From: Rhizobium sp. CF080
Lineage (GTDB): Bacteria; Pseudomonadota; Alphaproteobacteria; Rhizobiales; Rhizobiaceae
NCBI RefSeq assembly: GCF_000282095.2
Contig: NZ_AKKC02000008.1
Coordinates: 496,001 to 560,000 of the forward strand
DNA length: 64,000 nucleotides
Direction of reading: 5' to 3'
Below, one piece after another: positions 7,538 through 16,856 of the stretch; position 1 is the first letter of the stretch, and every line of letters starts with the position of its first letter. The notes under the pieces were generated by a model that had not been told where the DNA came from, did no database searches, and was given only the letters and a program-made list of their open reading frames with translations. The position numbers and the translations under genes were made by a program.

Positions 7538-8731
7538 ATGATTATGAATAGCTCTCGGATTGTTGATCCGGTCGGAGCGAGGATCTGCTTTCTCGTCCGC
7601 GGCTTCGATGGTGGAGGCGCCCAGCGTGACGCCATTCTGCTGGCAAACGAACTGCAGGCCCGCGGATTTCCGAGCGCCATCGTCACGCTTCAGAGTTCCG
7701 GACCCTTGCGCGGCCTGATCCGTACCGACGTGCCTGTCGTCGATCTCGGCAATGGTCGCAAGCGGCGCCTTGCCCTTGCTCCGGCTGCATTGAGACGTTT
7801 GCTGGTCACCGGACGCCCGAAAGCACTGGTGTCTTCCGAGGCGGCGGCGAATGTCCTGGTGGTTTTGGCTTCCCGAGGACTGGCACGGGAAACGCGGCCG
7901 TCGATCGTCTTGCGCGAGGTCGCAAGCCCCCTGCAGGCGCGTACAGGAGATCCCTATTGGCAGAACCGGCTGGCCTACAGGCTGATCCGATTTGCCTATC
8001 CGCGCGCGGATCTCGTCCTGACGCTGACGGCCGGTGCGCGAAACGACCTCATCTCCCGTTTCGGGGTGCCGGCGGCGAAGGTCGTCAATCTCGGAACCAA
8101 TGCCGTTCTCACACCGCAGATGCGGCAGAGGATCGAGCAGCTCGGCCGCGCGCCACAGCCCGGCCTCATCGTTTCGGTCGGCAGGCTCTCGTCGGAAAAG
8201 GGATATGCGACGCTGATCGAGGCGTTTGCGCAGCTCCGGCGGACGCGTGCCGCGCGGCTGACGATCGTCGGAGAGGGTGACGAGCGCGGGAACCTGGAGG
8301 CCTTGATCGAAGCCAGGGGTCTGTTGGAGGATGTCAGCCTGCCCGGACACAATCCGGACCCGTTGTCGATCGTGTCGCAGGCTTCGCTTTTCGTGTCGTC
8401 ATCCTCCCACGAGGGGCTGGGGAATGCGCTGATCGAGGCCATGGCCTGCGGCGTGCCTGTCGTTGCGACGGATGCACCTTATGGCCCCCGCGAAATCCTC
8501 GAAGGCGGCAGCCTGGGGCGGCTGGTGCCTGTCGGCGACGCGGCCGCCTTGGCCGAGGCCATGGCCGCAACGCTCGACCAGCCAACCGACAGCGCCATAC
8601 TCCAGGCTCGCGCGGCGGAGTTCAGCGTGGAGAAATCGGCGGAACGGTTCATCCAGCTTCTTCAGGGCGCGGGAATAGCGGGAAGCGCGGAGCTAACGGA
8701 GCCAAGGGTTGAGACAACCGTAAGTATTTGA
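7538..8731 (+). CDS. GT4-family glycosyltransferase (second)
   Basis: 397 residues. The N-terminal Rossmann half starts with ARICFLVRGFDGGGAQRDA, containing the GGG acceptor loop typical of GT4 enzymes. The C-terminal half has VSVGRLSSEKGYATLIEAF, IVGEGDERGNLEAL and SSSHEGLGNALIEAMACGVPVVATD with the E-x7-E pair. I chose the ATG at 7538 because AGGG lies about six bases upstream; a GTG one codon earlier is possible. It is followed after about 50 bases by the deacetylase gene on the same strand, so the two may be co-transcribed. Confidence 0.87.
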   Translation: MIMNSSRIVDPVGARICFLVRGFDGGGAQRDAILLANELQARGFPSAIVTLQSSGPLRGLIRTDVPVVDLGNGRKRRLALAPAALRRLLVTGRPKALVSSEAAANVLVVLASRGLARETRPSIVLREVASPLQARTGDPYWQNRLAYRLIRFAYPRADLVLTLTAGARNDLISRFGVPAAKVVNLGTNAVLTPQMRQRIEQLGRAPQPGLIVSVGRLSSEKGYATLIEAFAQLRRTRAARLTIVGEGDERGNLEALIEARGLLEDVSLPGHNPDPLSIVSQASLFVSSSSHEGLGNALIEAMACGVPVVATDAPYGPREILEGGSLGRLVPVGDAAALAEAMAATLDQPTDSAILQARAAEFSVEKSAERFIQLLQGAGIAGSAELTEPRVETTVSI

Positions 8732-8780
8732 CATTATGGTCTCAAGTTCTGGAAGATTTGATCTTAGTGGGTGGGGGTAA

Positions 8781-9554
8781 ATGGGGAAGACGAAGCTTTG
8801 GGAAATGTCCGGTTCCGAGATACTTGCGGGGGTATCCCGCAAGATCGGGCGGCATGTTTATTTTCGCCCGCACCTGTTGAAACTGGACGCACCTGTCGTT
8901 GCTTTCACCTTCGACGATTTTCCTGTCTCGGTTTTCGAGAATGCCGCGCCTGCTCTTGAGGATGCAGGCATGCTCGGCACCTTCTATCTTGCAAGCGGGC
9001 TGATGCAGCGCGTCGAAAACGGCCAACTGATCGTAGATGAGGAGATGGTTGCGGCCCTTTCGGAAAAGGGGCATGAGATCGGCGGCCACACGCATGGCCA
9101 TATCAATGTCCAGAAGACGCCCCGTCGCGATCTCATGGCCGATGTCAGGCGCAACGACGAGGAAATCGCCCGGATCGTCGGTTCCGCAAAACCGGTTTCC
9201 TTCGCTTATCCTTTCGGGATGATCTCGCTCCCGTCCAAGCTTGCGCTGATGCATCATTATCCGGGTCTGCGCGGCATCAAGGTCGGCACCAATTCCGGCC
9301 TCATCGATCTTGCCCATCTCAAGGCGCAGGAACTCTATGACTGTAGCAACGATTCATCGTCGATCGACAGGATGCTCGACGATGTCGAACGCCGACGCGG
9401 CTGGCTGATCTTCTATACCCACGATGTGCGCAAGGATCCGACGAATATCGGCTGTTCGCCGGCATTCTTCTCGGAAGTGGTCGACAAGGTTCGCCGTCGC
9501 GGCATCCGGGTCGAGACGGTGATCGATACGCTGAAGCGGATCGGCGTCGCCTAG
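8781..9554 (+). CDS. Polysaccharide deacetylase family protein (NodB-like fold, CE4 type)
   Basis: 257 residues without a signal peptide. Motif 1 is TFDDFP near residue 44, motif 2 is the metal-binding HTHGH near residue 101, and later FAYPFG and FYTHDV fit the remaining CE4 motifs. Such enzymes remove N- or O-acetyl groups from glycans using a metal ion. The lack of an export signal suggests action on a cytoplasmic lipid-linked intermediate (inference). GGGGG precedes the ATG. It directly follows the second GT4 gene, and the convergent WecG-like gene ends 18 bases downstream. Confidence 0.82.
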   Translation: MGKTKLWEMSGSEILAGVSRKIGRHVYFRPHLLKLDAPVVAFTFDDFPVSVFENAAPALEDAGMLGTFYLASGLMQRVENGQLIVDEEMVAALSEKGHEIGGHTHGHINVQKTPRRDLMADVRRNDEEIARIVGSAKPVSFAYPFGMISLPSKLALMHHYPGLRGIKVGTNSGLIDLAHLKAQELYDCSNDSSSIDRMLDDVERRRGWLIFYTHDVRKDPTNIGCSPAFFSEVVDKVRRRGIRVETVIDTLKRIGVA

Positions 9555-9572
9555 AAGGACATCCCCGGCGCC

Positions 9573-10370
9573 CTAGCGCCGGTCGGCCTTCAGGTCTTTG
9601 TACACGGCCCAGCAGAATGCCCAGGACGTGATGAAATAGCGCCGTGCCAGGCGGCGCGGTTCGGTCGCGACGCGCCAGAGAAATTCCAGCCCCGCCTTGC
9701 GCAGGAACACCGGGGCGCGCGATTTGACGCCGGCATAGAAGTCGAGCCCGGCGCCAAAACCGAAGCCGTAGCAATCGGGAAGGTCTGCTCGGTGCTTGTC
9801 CATCCAGATCTCGGATTTCGGAGCGCCGATGCCGAAGAAAATATGGGTCACCCGGTTTTCCCGAAGCTTGGACACCAGTTCCCGGCCAAACACCTCGTTC
9901 CGCTCGAACGCCGGCGGTGCCGTGACGATGACGTGTTCGGAAAAACCGAGCGCGCGCAGTTTTTCGTCCAGGATAGCGGCCGTGGTTTCGCTCGAGCATA
10001 AAAGCAGGGGCCGGTGAATACCCGGCTTCAGGCGCGCGATGATATCAGGAAAGAGGTCGGCGCCGGTGATGCGGCCCGGGACGGCAAGCCCGCGGAGCCA
10101 CGCATAGAGGAGGACAGGGCTTCCGTCGACGGTGGTCAACCATGCCCTGTCATAGGCGGCCTTGAACGCGGGATTCCTGTTCAGCTGGACGATGTGATCG
10201 AGATTTGCGGTCACCAGCAGCCGCAGGCCTTCTCCCGCAGGAACCGGTTCGGTGACGATGGCATCGACGATCCTTCCGGCGTCCCAGGTGGAGAACTCGA
10301 TGCCGAAGACGGAGGTTCGCCGTTGTTTTGCAGGTGCTTGCTCGGACATTTCAGGCGTACGCTGGTCCAT
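9573..10370 (-). CDS. WecG/TagA/CpsF-family glycosyltransferase (GT26)
   Basis: 265 residues. Family marks are LVTANLDHIVQLNRNP near residue 50, WLTTVDGSPVLLYAWL and HIFFGIGAPKSEIWMDKH in the C-terminal half. Enzymes of this family add N-acetylmannosamine or its uronic acid form to an undecaprenyl-PP-linked N-acetylhexosamine, the second step of enterobacterial common antigen or teichoic-acid linker assembly. Its presence suggests that the repeat unit begins with a HexNAc-PP-lipid (inference). The start overlaps the end of the O-antigen ligase-like gene by 20 bases, so they are probably translated together. Confidence 0.87.
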   Translation of the reverse strand: MDQRTPEMSEQAPAKQRRTSVFGIEFSTWDAGRIVDAIVTEPVPAGEGLRLLVTANLDHIVQLNRNPAFKAAYDRAWLTTVDGSPVLLYAWLRGLAVPGRITGADLFPDIIARLKPGIHRPLLLCSSETTAAILDEKLRALGFSEHVIVTAPPAFERNEVFGRELVSKLRENRVTHIFFGIGAPKSEIWMDKHRADLPDCYGFGFGAGLDFYAGVKSRAPVFLRKAGLEFLWRVATEPRRLARRYFITSWAFCWAVYKDLKADRR

Positions 10371-11658
10371 AGGCAGGCTCCGCCTTCCTGGAGGCTATGA
10401 TGCGGTAGCGCGCCTGATAGCCAAGGCCGAACATGGCAACCATCATCGTGAACCAGATCGGTCCCGACCGTGCGAGGAAGATGCTTTCGAGGCAGGCGAG
10501 GAATATCGAGAAAAGCCAGATTCTCAAAAAAAGCCTGGTGAGCGGCGTGAAATTCCTTGCGGCGTCGATTGCCGCCAGATTCTTAAGGGGAGTAGCCAAG
10601 ACCCATATCACCATCAATATCAATCCCGGTATGCCGGCGTTCATGGCGGCATCGACATAGGCATTGTGGGCATCCACCGCGCGCACGGCCCAATTCAAGG
10701 TGCGCATATCGCTGTTGACGAGGCTCTCTGCGCCCCAGAAAGAGCCGAAGCCATAACCGGTGATCGGTTGCTGCGCAATAGCATCGAGCGCCAGCCGCCA
10801 GATATCGGCGCGCGCCGTATAGGTGGTGTCGATTCCGGTCGCGGCGACGATCTCTCTCAGTGGCGCGATGGTCGATACGCCGACAGTCGCCAGATTGAGC
10901 AGGCCAACGCCGCCGAAGACGACGGGGATGCGGATCCAGCGCCAGCGCTCGAAGAAAATGCTGAGGAGGAAGATGCCGGGCAGCATGGCGGTCGAGGTCT
11001 TGGCGCCGGTCTTCAACAGGAACAGGCAGCTTGCCGCGATCAGGAGCAAGCCGATGACCCGTGACCAGGCCGACATCAGGTAGATGCCGACGAAACAGGA
11101 GAGCGCCATGACGACGCCCGTCTCGTTCTTCTGGACGTAAATTCCCTTCCAGAGTCCTGCATGCTGGGGCTCGAGAAAATCGGTCAGCTGATGGACGGCG
11201 AGCCTCGGGAGAAAGAGCACGCCGAAATAACAAAGGCCGACGATCAGTATCATGCCGCCGCCGGCAAGTCTTGCGAACTGGCTTTCGCCCTTCGGCAGCA
11301 TCAAAAATGCGCTGGCGCTGATGCAGACGGTCAGCGCAATCAACACGCGCCTTATGGCACCGAGCGGATCGACCGAAAGCGCCGCAGTCAGAAACAGCCA
11401 CCCGAATACGATTGCAAGCAGCAGGCGGGGCCGGAAGATGACGCTCCGCACCCGCGGCGTCATCGCATAGATGACCACGATCAGGAACAGCATATAGGCA
11501 AGAAGCTGGCTCCAGAGAGCCGGCTTTGCCAGGGCCGGGTTGACGCTCGTATCGACGAAGGGCGTCAGCGTGATCCAGTAAAAGCACCCGACGCAGCAAA
11601 ACAGCAGCTTGGTGCCGAAATTTCCAAAAGACGCAACTTCGTCCGTGTCTCTCGTCAT
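10351..11658 (-). CDS. O-antigen ligase/polymerase-like (Wzy/WaaL superfamily) membrane protein
   Basis: About 435 residues with ten or more membrane segments. The large periplasmic loop carries ARADIWRLALDAIAQQPITGYGFGSFWG and the following VRAVDAHNAYVDAAMNAGIPGL, the conserved region of the O-antigen ligase (Wzy_C) family. The same pattern occurs in ExoQ-type exopolysaccharide polymerases. It probably polymerises or transfers the repeat unit in the periplasm. I chose ATG 11658 (MTRDTDEV), discarding a 21-codon upstream extension of atypical composition. It overlaps the WecG-like gene downstream. Confidence 0.8.
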   Translation of the reverse strand: MTRDTDEVASFGNFGTKLLFCCVGCFYWITLTPFVDTSVNPALAKPALWSQLLAYMLFLIVVIYAMTPRVRSVIFRPRLLLAIVFGWLFLTAALSVDPLGAIRRVLIALTVCISASAFLMLPKGESQFARLAGGGMILIVGLCYFGVLFLPRLAVHQLTDFLEPQHAGLWKGIYVQKNETGVVMALSCFVGIYLMSAWSRVIGLLLIAASCLFLLKTGAKTSTAMLPGIFLLSIFFERWRWIRIPVVFGGVGLLNLATVGVSTIAPLREIVAATGIDTTYTARADIWRLALDAIAQQPITGYGFGSFWGAESLVNSDMRTLNWAVRAVDAHNAYVDAAMNAGIPGLILMVIWVLATPLKNLAAIDAARNFTPLTRLFLRIWLFSIFLACLESIFLARSGPIWFTMMVAMFGLGYQARYRIIASRKAEPAYGPAYA

Positions 11659-11940
11659 CCACTCGCCGCCGCGTCCTTCTGCGCGCGAATCGTAACAGAA
11701 ACCGCCGAATCTCGCCAGCATCCATATCCCAACCGGCCACTGCTCGAGGCCAGCGAAGAGCGGTTAAACGCCGGCTTCGCAGGCCGCCAACACGAGAACG
11801 TGGTTGCCGGATATTCCGGGCGTTCATCATAACCGGATAAACTTCGGCCGTTTGCTTGACCTTCGCTCCGCTGAACCAGAACTTGCCTCGATGAGACAAT
11901 CAAAGCAACGCACGATTTCTGGCATGATGGAGCATTTCGA

Positions 11941-13038
11941 ATGCTGAGGGTGTTTGCGCGGCTTGCCGGATCTCTCGTCCTGATGGCGATCGGAGTTATG
12001 GGAGCGCAGGCACAGAATTTCGTGGTGAAACCGTTTTCGGAAACCCGCGCGCCTGAAGTCGTCGGATTGACTGCGGCCGACCAGGCCAAGGCGTTGGGGC
12101 GAGGGGTCAATTTCGGGGGGACGCTGGAGGCGCCGAGCGAAGGGGCCTGGGGAGGGCGGCTTTCCGCCGAGCTGTTCGCGGCGGTCAGGCAAGGCGGGTT
12201 CCAGACCGTCCGGCTGCCGGTCAGGTTCAGCAGCCATGCGGCCATCTCGGCGCCCTACAAGCTCGACGAAGCTTTCATGAAGCGCGTCGACTTTGCGATC
12301 AATAACGCGCTGTCGCGTCAGCTCAACATCATCATCGATTTCCACCACTACCATGAGATGGATGGCGATCCGCTCGAGGCGGAGGAGGTCGCGATCGGGC
12401 TGGAGAAGAGCCGGGAGCGCTTTCTGGCGATCTGGGAACAGCTTGCGCAGCGATACCAGAGCCTTCCCAATGACAGGGTGCTGTTCGAGATCTACAACGA
12501 ACCGCATGGCAAAACGGAGGAGGTCTGGAACGATCTGCTCGCCAAGGCGCTTGCGGTGATACGCAAGACAAATCCCTATCGCTTCCTCATCGTCGATCCG
12601 GTGGACTGGGCTACCGCCTGGGGGCTGGAGAAGCTGACGATCCCTGGCGAAGACCGCCGGGTGATCGTCACCATCCACAACTATGCGCCTTTCAAATTCA
12701 CGATGCAGGGCGCCTCCTGGATCGAGGGATCCAAGCCTTGGCTCGGAACGTCCTGCTGTGAAAAGGCGCAGATTGACGAGATCAGGACGCCGCTCGACAT
12801 GGCGGTTGAATGGGGAAAAAAGAATGACCGGCCGATCTTCGTCGGGGAATTCGGATCCAACTCGCTCGCCTATTATCCCGACCGGGTGACCTACACGCGG
12901 ATCATGCGCGAAGAGATCGAGAATCGGGGCCTGAGTTGGGCCTATTGGGATTTCGCGTCGCACGAATTCGGTCCCTGGGACCCCGCCACCAAGTCATGGC
13001 TGCCGGAATTGCATGAGGCGCTGGTTCCGAAGAAGTAG
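11941..13038 (+). CDS. Secreted glycoside hydrolase family 5 glycanase (cellulase-like)
   Basis: 365 residues with a signal peptide (MLRVFARLAGSLVLMAIGVM..., cleavage likely after AQA near residue 24). The GH5 barrel shows VRLPVRFSSH, IIIDFHHYHEMDGDP, the acid/base Glu in IYNEPHG near residue 181, TIHNYAPF, and the nucleophile Glu in FVGEFGSNS near residue 303. It should cut beta-linked glucan or mannan in the periplasm or outside the cell. Within a polysaccharide cluster such enzymes usually trim or set the length of the polymer made next door (inference). Its end is six bases from the convergent Wzz-like gene. Confidence 0.88.
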   Translation: MLRVFARLAGSLVLMAIGVMGAQAQNFVVKPFSETRAPEVVGLTAADQAKALGRGVNFGGTLEAPSEGAWGGRLSAELFAAVRQGGFQTVRLPVRFSSHAAISAPYKLDEAFMKRVDFAINNALSRQLNIIIDFHHYHEMDGDPLEAEEVAIGLEKSRERFLAIWEQLAQRYQSLPNDRVLFEIYNEPHGKTEEVWNDLLAKALAVIRKTNPYRFLIVDPVDWATAWGLEKLTIPGEDRRVIVTIHNYAPFKFTMQGASWIEGSKPWLGTSCCEKAQIDEIRTPLDMAVEWGKKNDRPIFVGEFGSNSLAYYPDRVTYTRIMREEIENRGLSWAYWDFASHEFGPWDPATKSWLPELHEALVPKK

Positions 13039-13044
13039 GAAGGT

Positions 13045-14685
13045 TCACGCGAGCTCTCGGCCGGCTTCGCGCATATGGCCGAACAGGCCGAATGTGAGGG
13101 CCATCAGCACGCCGAAAATAGCGCCGGCAAAAGCGCCGCCGATCATCAGCAGGATAGAGCTTGGCGGCCAGCTCTTCGACTGCGGCGGCATGGGCGGCGA
13201 GATCACGCGGACATTGCTGGTATCGATCTGCTGGCGCTCGCTGATCTGGTGCGTCCGCGACAGATAGGTTTCATAAACGGCCGCCTTGGAGCGGGCATCC
13301 CGCTCCAGTTCGCGCAGGCGCACTTGGGCGTCGTTTTCGGTAAACACGGTCGAGCGCGAGGCGTCGGACTTGCGGCGCAGCTCCTGCAGGGCACTGTTTG
13401 CCTGATCGACGTCGGTCTTCGCGGACTGAAGGAGACGGGCGGCTTCCTCGGAGATCGCACGATCGACGGATGCCAGTTCCGACTGCAGCGCGACCAGGCG
13501 CGGATGGCGGTTGCCATAGACCAGCGTCATCGAGCTGATCTGCTGCTGCAGAGCGCTATAGCTGGCGCGCAGGGTGATCATGGTAGCGGAGTCGAACACA
13601 GCCGAATTCGCAACCCGCCTGTCGGCATAGGCCGACTGCAGCTGCTTGTAACGGGTATCGGCCTGAATCAGCCGCTGCTGGGCGTCGAGGACCTGCGTAT
13701 CGAGAGCGCCGGAAATGCGGGTACTGGTGAGCTCGCCGGCGGTCGATTGCAGGCCGTTCTGGCGCTTGAACTGTTCGACCTTTTCCTCTGCTTCCGTCAC
13801 GGAACGGCGCAGTTCGTCGAGCCGGCTGTTGAGGCCGATCGCAAGCTGGCCGGCGCTATCCGACGAGGATTTGAACAATTCGCCTTCAAAGGCGGACACG
13901 ATCGCGTTCGACAGTTTGATCGACTTCTCGGCGTCGCCCGTCCAGACGGACAGGACGACGACAAACGAGCCGTCGTCGCGGGTCGCGGAAATCTGCTTTT
14001 CGAGCTGGCGCAGCACGCTCAGCTGCTTGTCCTCGGGTGCGGACGGCGACGAGATCAGGCTACGCAGGCCGTCAAGCCTACCCGGGCGGTTGAATTCCGG
14101 GTCCTGGGTCAGGTTGAGATCGTTGATGACCTTGGTCAGCACGTTGCGCGACGTCAGGACCCGCAACTTGCTCTCGACTTCCAGAAGCTGGGAATCGCGC
14201 TGCGGGTTGGCGGAGAAGACGTCGTCGGAAACGAGGTTCAGGTTCGACGGATCGATGATGATCTCGGTGCTGACCGTATAGCGCGGCGAGGCAATGGCGG
14301 CGTAAAGCAGCGCGAGCACGGCGCCGAGGATCGCGGCGGCGATGATCCGCAGAAAGCCCTTGCGCAGCCAGCGGATGATATCGGTGAAATGGATATCCGT
14401 CAGGCTTTGAAGCTGTGCTTCGATCCGTTTTTCAAACGGAATGTCCTCATATCTCATCCGGTCGTCATCTTCCCGTTCGTAGGCGGGTGGCTCACGATGA
14501 TAGTCCGAACGGGATCGATAGTCAGGTGCCGAAGAAGGACGAGGCCGAGCGCGCGCCGGTGGCTGTTCTTCAGGTTCTTCTTCGAGGATGGGGTGGTCCA
14601 GGAGGGAGCTCTGGTATTCGCTGTTATAGCGCAAAGCCCGGGCCGATGCCGACCGCCGATTATGTGGCTCCTTCGGCTCGTACAT
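13045..14685 (-). CDS. Wzz/GumC-type polysaccharide co-polymerase (no kinase domain)
   Basis: 546 residues. An unusual N-terminal extension of about 90 residues is rich in Arg, Pro and Tyr and should be cytoplasmic. Then comes membrane segment 1 (about 107-130), a long periplasmic coiled-coil region (about 150-490), and a Pro-rich stretch (SPPMPPQSKSWPPSS) leading to membrane segment 2 near 510-530. The domain pattern fits Wzz/GumC chain-length proteins, but the C-terminal tyrosine-kinase domain of fused forms is missing and no separate kinase is in the window. The start follows GGAGG. Confidence 0.85.
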   Translation of the reverse strand: MYEPKEPHNRRSASARALRYNSEYQSSLLDHPILEEEPEEQPPARARPRPSSAPDYRSRSDYHREPPAYEREDDDRMRYEDIPFEKRIEAQLQSLTDIHFTDIIRWLRKGFLRIIAAAILGAVLALLYAAIASPRYTVSTEIIIDPSNLNLVSDDVFSANPQRDSQLLEVESKLRVLTSRNVLTKVINDLNLTQDPEFNRPGRLDGLRSLISSPSAPEDKQLSVLRQLEKQISATRDDGSFVVVLSVWTGDAEKSIKLSNAIVSAFEGELFKSSSDSAGQLAIGLNSRLDELRRSVTEAEEKVEQFKRQNGLQSTAGELTSTRISGALDTQVLDAQQRLIQADTRYKQLQSAYADRRVANSAVFDSATMITLRASYSALQQQISSMTLVYGNRHPRLVALQSELASVDRAISEEAARLLQSAKTDVDQANSALQELRRKSDASRSTVFTENDAQVRLRELERDARSKAAVYETYLSRTHQISERQQIDTSNVRVISPPMPPQSKSWPPSSILLMIGGAFAGAIFGVLMALTFGLFGHMREAGRELA

Positions 14686-14792
14686 GGACTACCTCCGCCC
14701 TTCCGCCACAGCGAAAGAACCTACAATTGGACACACTCTGGCGATCATGACGAATTGTCGTGAATTTTAGGTTAATTGAAGATTTTCAAAGG

Positions 14793-16751
14793 CTAATAAG
14801 AAACTTTGCGAATGGTATGCGCCTCGTCTGCGGTAGATCGGGAAAACCCCTTCAGCCAGAGCTGGGTGGACAATATGCCGACGAAGGCCGCGTTGTCTCG
14901 GAACCCGGAGACCGGCTGCGTAAGGCATTTCTGATGGAGTTTGGCGACGGCCCTCGGATTGAAGAGGCCGGAGGCGGAGATTGCCTGTTCACCCAGCATC
15001 TCGCCGACATAGGCCTGTTCGTTATTGCCGGCGAAAGAGCGGCTGTCCGGCGCGCGATAGGGCTGTTTCGGTCGCTTGGCGATGATATCGGGAAGCACGT
15101 CCTTGGCGACCCGGCGCAGGATGTGTTTTTCGTCGAGGCCCTTGAGCTTCATGCCGGGAGCGAGCCGACTGGCGAATTCGACCAGCCGGTGGTCGAGGAA
15201 CGGGAACCGGCCTTCGATCCCATGCGCCATGGCCATCCGGTCGCCCTGGCTCGACAGGATGTAACCGGGCAGCAGGAAACGGCTTTCGAGATATTGCGCC
15301 TGATGCAGCGGATGCCAGCGGCCGAAATTTGCCGGCAGGCGGGAGGCGAGTTCCTCGGCCGCATCATAGCCGCCGAGTGTCCCGCGCAGATCGTCGGAAT
15401 AGAAGATCTTGGCGGCCGCGGTCGAGCGGAAGCGCGGGCGGTGGGAGAACAGCGGATCGTTCGCCACATCGTTGCCGGCGCCGAAGAAGGCGGCGAGATA
15501 TTCGGCCGACTGCTGCTTCAGCCCGGGCAGATAGGGATAGAGCTTGCGGAAAAGATGCGGCCGCATCTTCGATTCCGGCTGGCGGGCGCAGAAACGGCGC
15601 ACCTGTGCCTCGCGAAAAATGTCGTAGCCGGCGAATACCTCGTCGGCACCTTCGCCGGTCAGCACCACCTTCATGCCGGCGTCGCGGACAAGGCCCGAGA
15701 GGCGGTAAAGCGGCGCAGGCGCGGTGCGCAGAACCGGCCGTTCGGTAAAGCGGATCACATCCGGGAAACTTGCGGCGATATCGGTCGAACCGCTGGCGAC
15801 GGCGCGGTGGTGGGTGCCGAGCGCTTCTGCGACCTGTCGCTGGAAGGCGCTTTCATCGTGTTCGGCATCGTCGAAGGTGACCGAGAACGTGTTGAGGCCA
15901 TTCGGAGCCATCGGTGCTGCGAGCGCCGTGATCAGCGAGGAGTCGAGCCCGCCGGAGAGATAGGCGCCCACCGGCACGTCGGCGCGCATGCGCAGCCGCG
16001 TCGCGTCCGTCAGCAGTGCCCGCAATTCCTCTTCCCTGGCGGACTGGTCGACCTCGGCATGATCGCCCGCATCCGGAAAATCGAGCACCCAATAGGGCCG
16101 GGTTTCAGTCCGGCCGTTTTTGGCGATCATCAGGTGGCCGGGTTCGAGCTCGAAAATGCCCTTGAAGGTTGTGCGCGGCGGGATGGGCGCCCAGAGGGTG
16201 AAAATCTGGTCGAGGGCCAGCGGATCGAGTTCGGCCTCGATGCCCGGCACTTCCAGCAGCGCCTTGATCTCCGAGGCGAAATAGAGCGAGCCCTTGTGCT
16301 CGGTATAAAAGAGTGGCCGCACACCCATCCGGTCGCGGGCAAGCATCAGCCGGCGCTCGCGGTGATCCCAGATCGCGAAGGCATAGTCGCCGTTGAGGCG
16401 GGAGAGGCAGGCTTCGCCATAGGCCGCGTAGAGCTGCAGCAGGACTTCCGTATCGCTGCCGGTGCGGAAGGCAATGCCGCGCGCCTTCAGTTCGTCGCGC
16501 AGTTCGACATAATTGAAGATCTCGCCGTTGAAGACGATGGTGAAGCGGCCCTCGGCGTCGGTCATCGGCTGCTGGCCGTCGGAAAGCCCGACGATCGACA
16601 GCCGCACATGCGCAAGGCCCAGCCCGGGAGCGGCGAGAATGCCTTTCCCGTCCGGCCCGCGATGGGCGATCGCCTGTGCCATGGAAGAGAGCAGGGCCTC
16701 CGGATTTCCGGAGCCGAATGCCTCACCGACGAAGCCCGCAAAACCGCACAT
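14793..16751 (-). CDS. asnB: Asparagine synthase (glutamine-hydrolysing), cell-surface-cluster type
   Basis: 652 residues. The N-terminus MCGFAGFVG supplies the catalytic Cys2 of the class II glutaminase domain, followed by AHRGPDG, NGEIFNY and DRMGVRPLFY. The synthetase half contains the ATP-pyrophosphatase loop SGGLDSS near residue 260 and GEGADEVFAGYD. It makes asparagine, or amidates another carboxylate, using glutamine and ATP. AsnB paralogues inside polysaccharide clusters are thought to amidate sugar acids or to be linked with polymer modification (inference). It lies upstream of the Wzz-like gene with a 107-base gap. Confidence 0.9.
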   Translation of the reverse strand: MCGFAGFVGEAFGSGNPEALLSSMAQAIAHRGPDGKGILAAPGLGLAHVRLSIVGLSDGQQPMTDAEGRFTIVFNGEIFNYVELRDELKARGIAFRTGSDTEVLLQLYAAYGEACLSRLNGDYAFAIWDHRERRLMLARDRMGVRPLFYTEHKGSLYFASEIKALLEVPGIEAELDPLALDQIFTLWAPIPPRTTFKGIFELEPGHLMIAKNGRTETRPYWVLDFPDAGDHAEVDQSAREEELRALLTDATRLRMRADVPVGAYLSGGLDSSLITALAAPMAPNGLNTFSVTFDDAEHDESAFQRQVAEALGTHHRAVASGSTDIAASFPDVIRFTERPVLRTAPAPLYRLSGLVRDAGMKVVLTGEGADEVFAGYDIFREAQVRRFCARQPESKMRPHLFRKLYPYLPGLKQQSAEYLAAFFGAGNDVANDPLFSHRPRFRSTAAAKIFYSDDLRGTLGGYDAAEELASRLPANFGRWHPLHQAQYLESRFLLPGYILSSQGDRMAMAHGIEGRFPFLDHRLVEFASRLAPGMKLKGLDEKHILRRVAKDVLPDIIAKRPKQPYRAPDSRSFAGNNEQAYVGEMLGEQAISASGLFNPRAVAKLHQKCLTQPVSGFRDNAAFVGILSTQLWLKGFSRSTADEAHTIRKVSY

Positions 16752-16856
16752 CTGTTTCCATCATGAACAGGGACACTGATGCCCCCGGTCATAGACGGAA
16801 ATGCTTGCTGGCCCGCTTAGAGGATCGATAAAATTGTAATCGTGTCCAAAAGAGGC

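Noticed and set aside
13075..14763. Long plus-strand open frames opposite Wzz and asnB (13075-14763, 14760-16766)
   Set aside because: High-G+C shadow frames: no domain motifs, Arg/Gly/His-rich composition, and the minus strand carries clear protein families.
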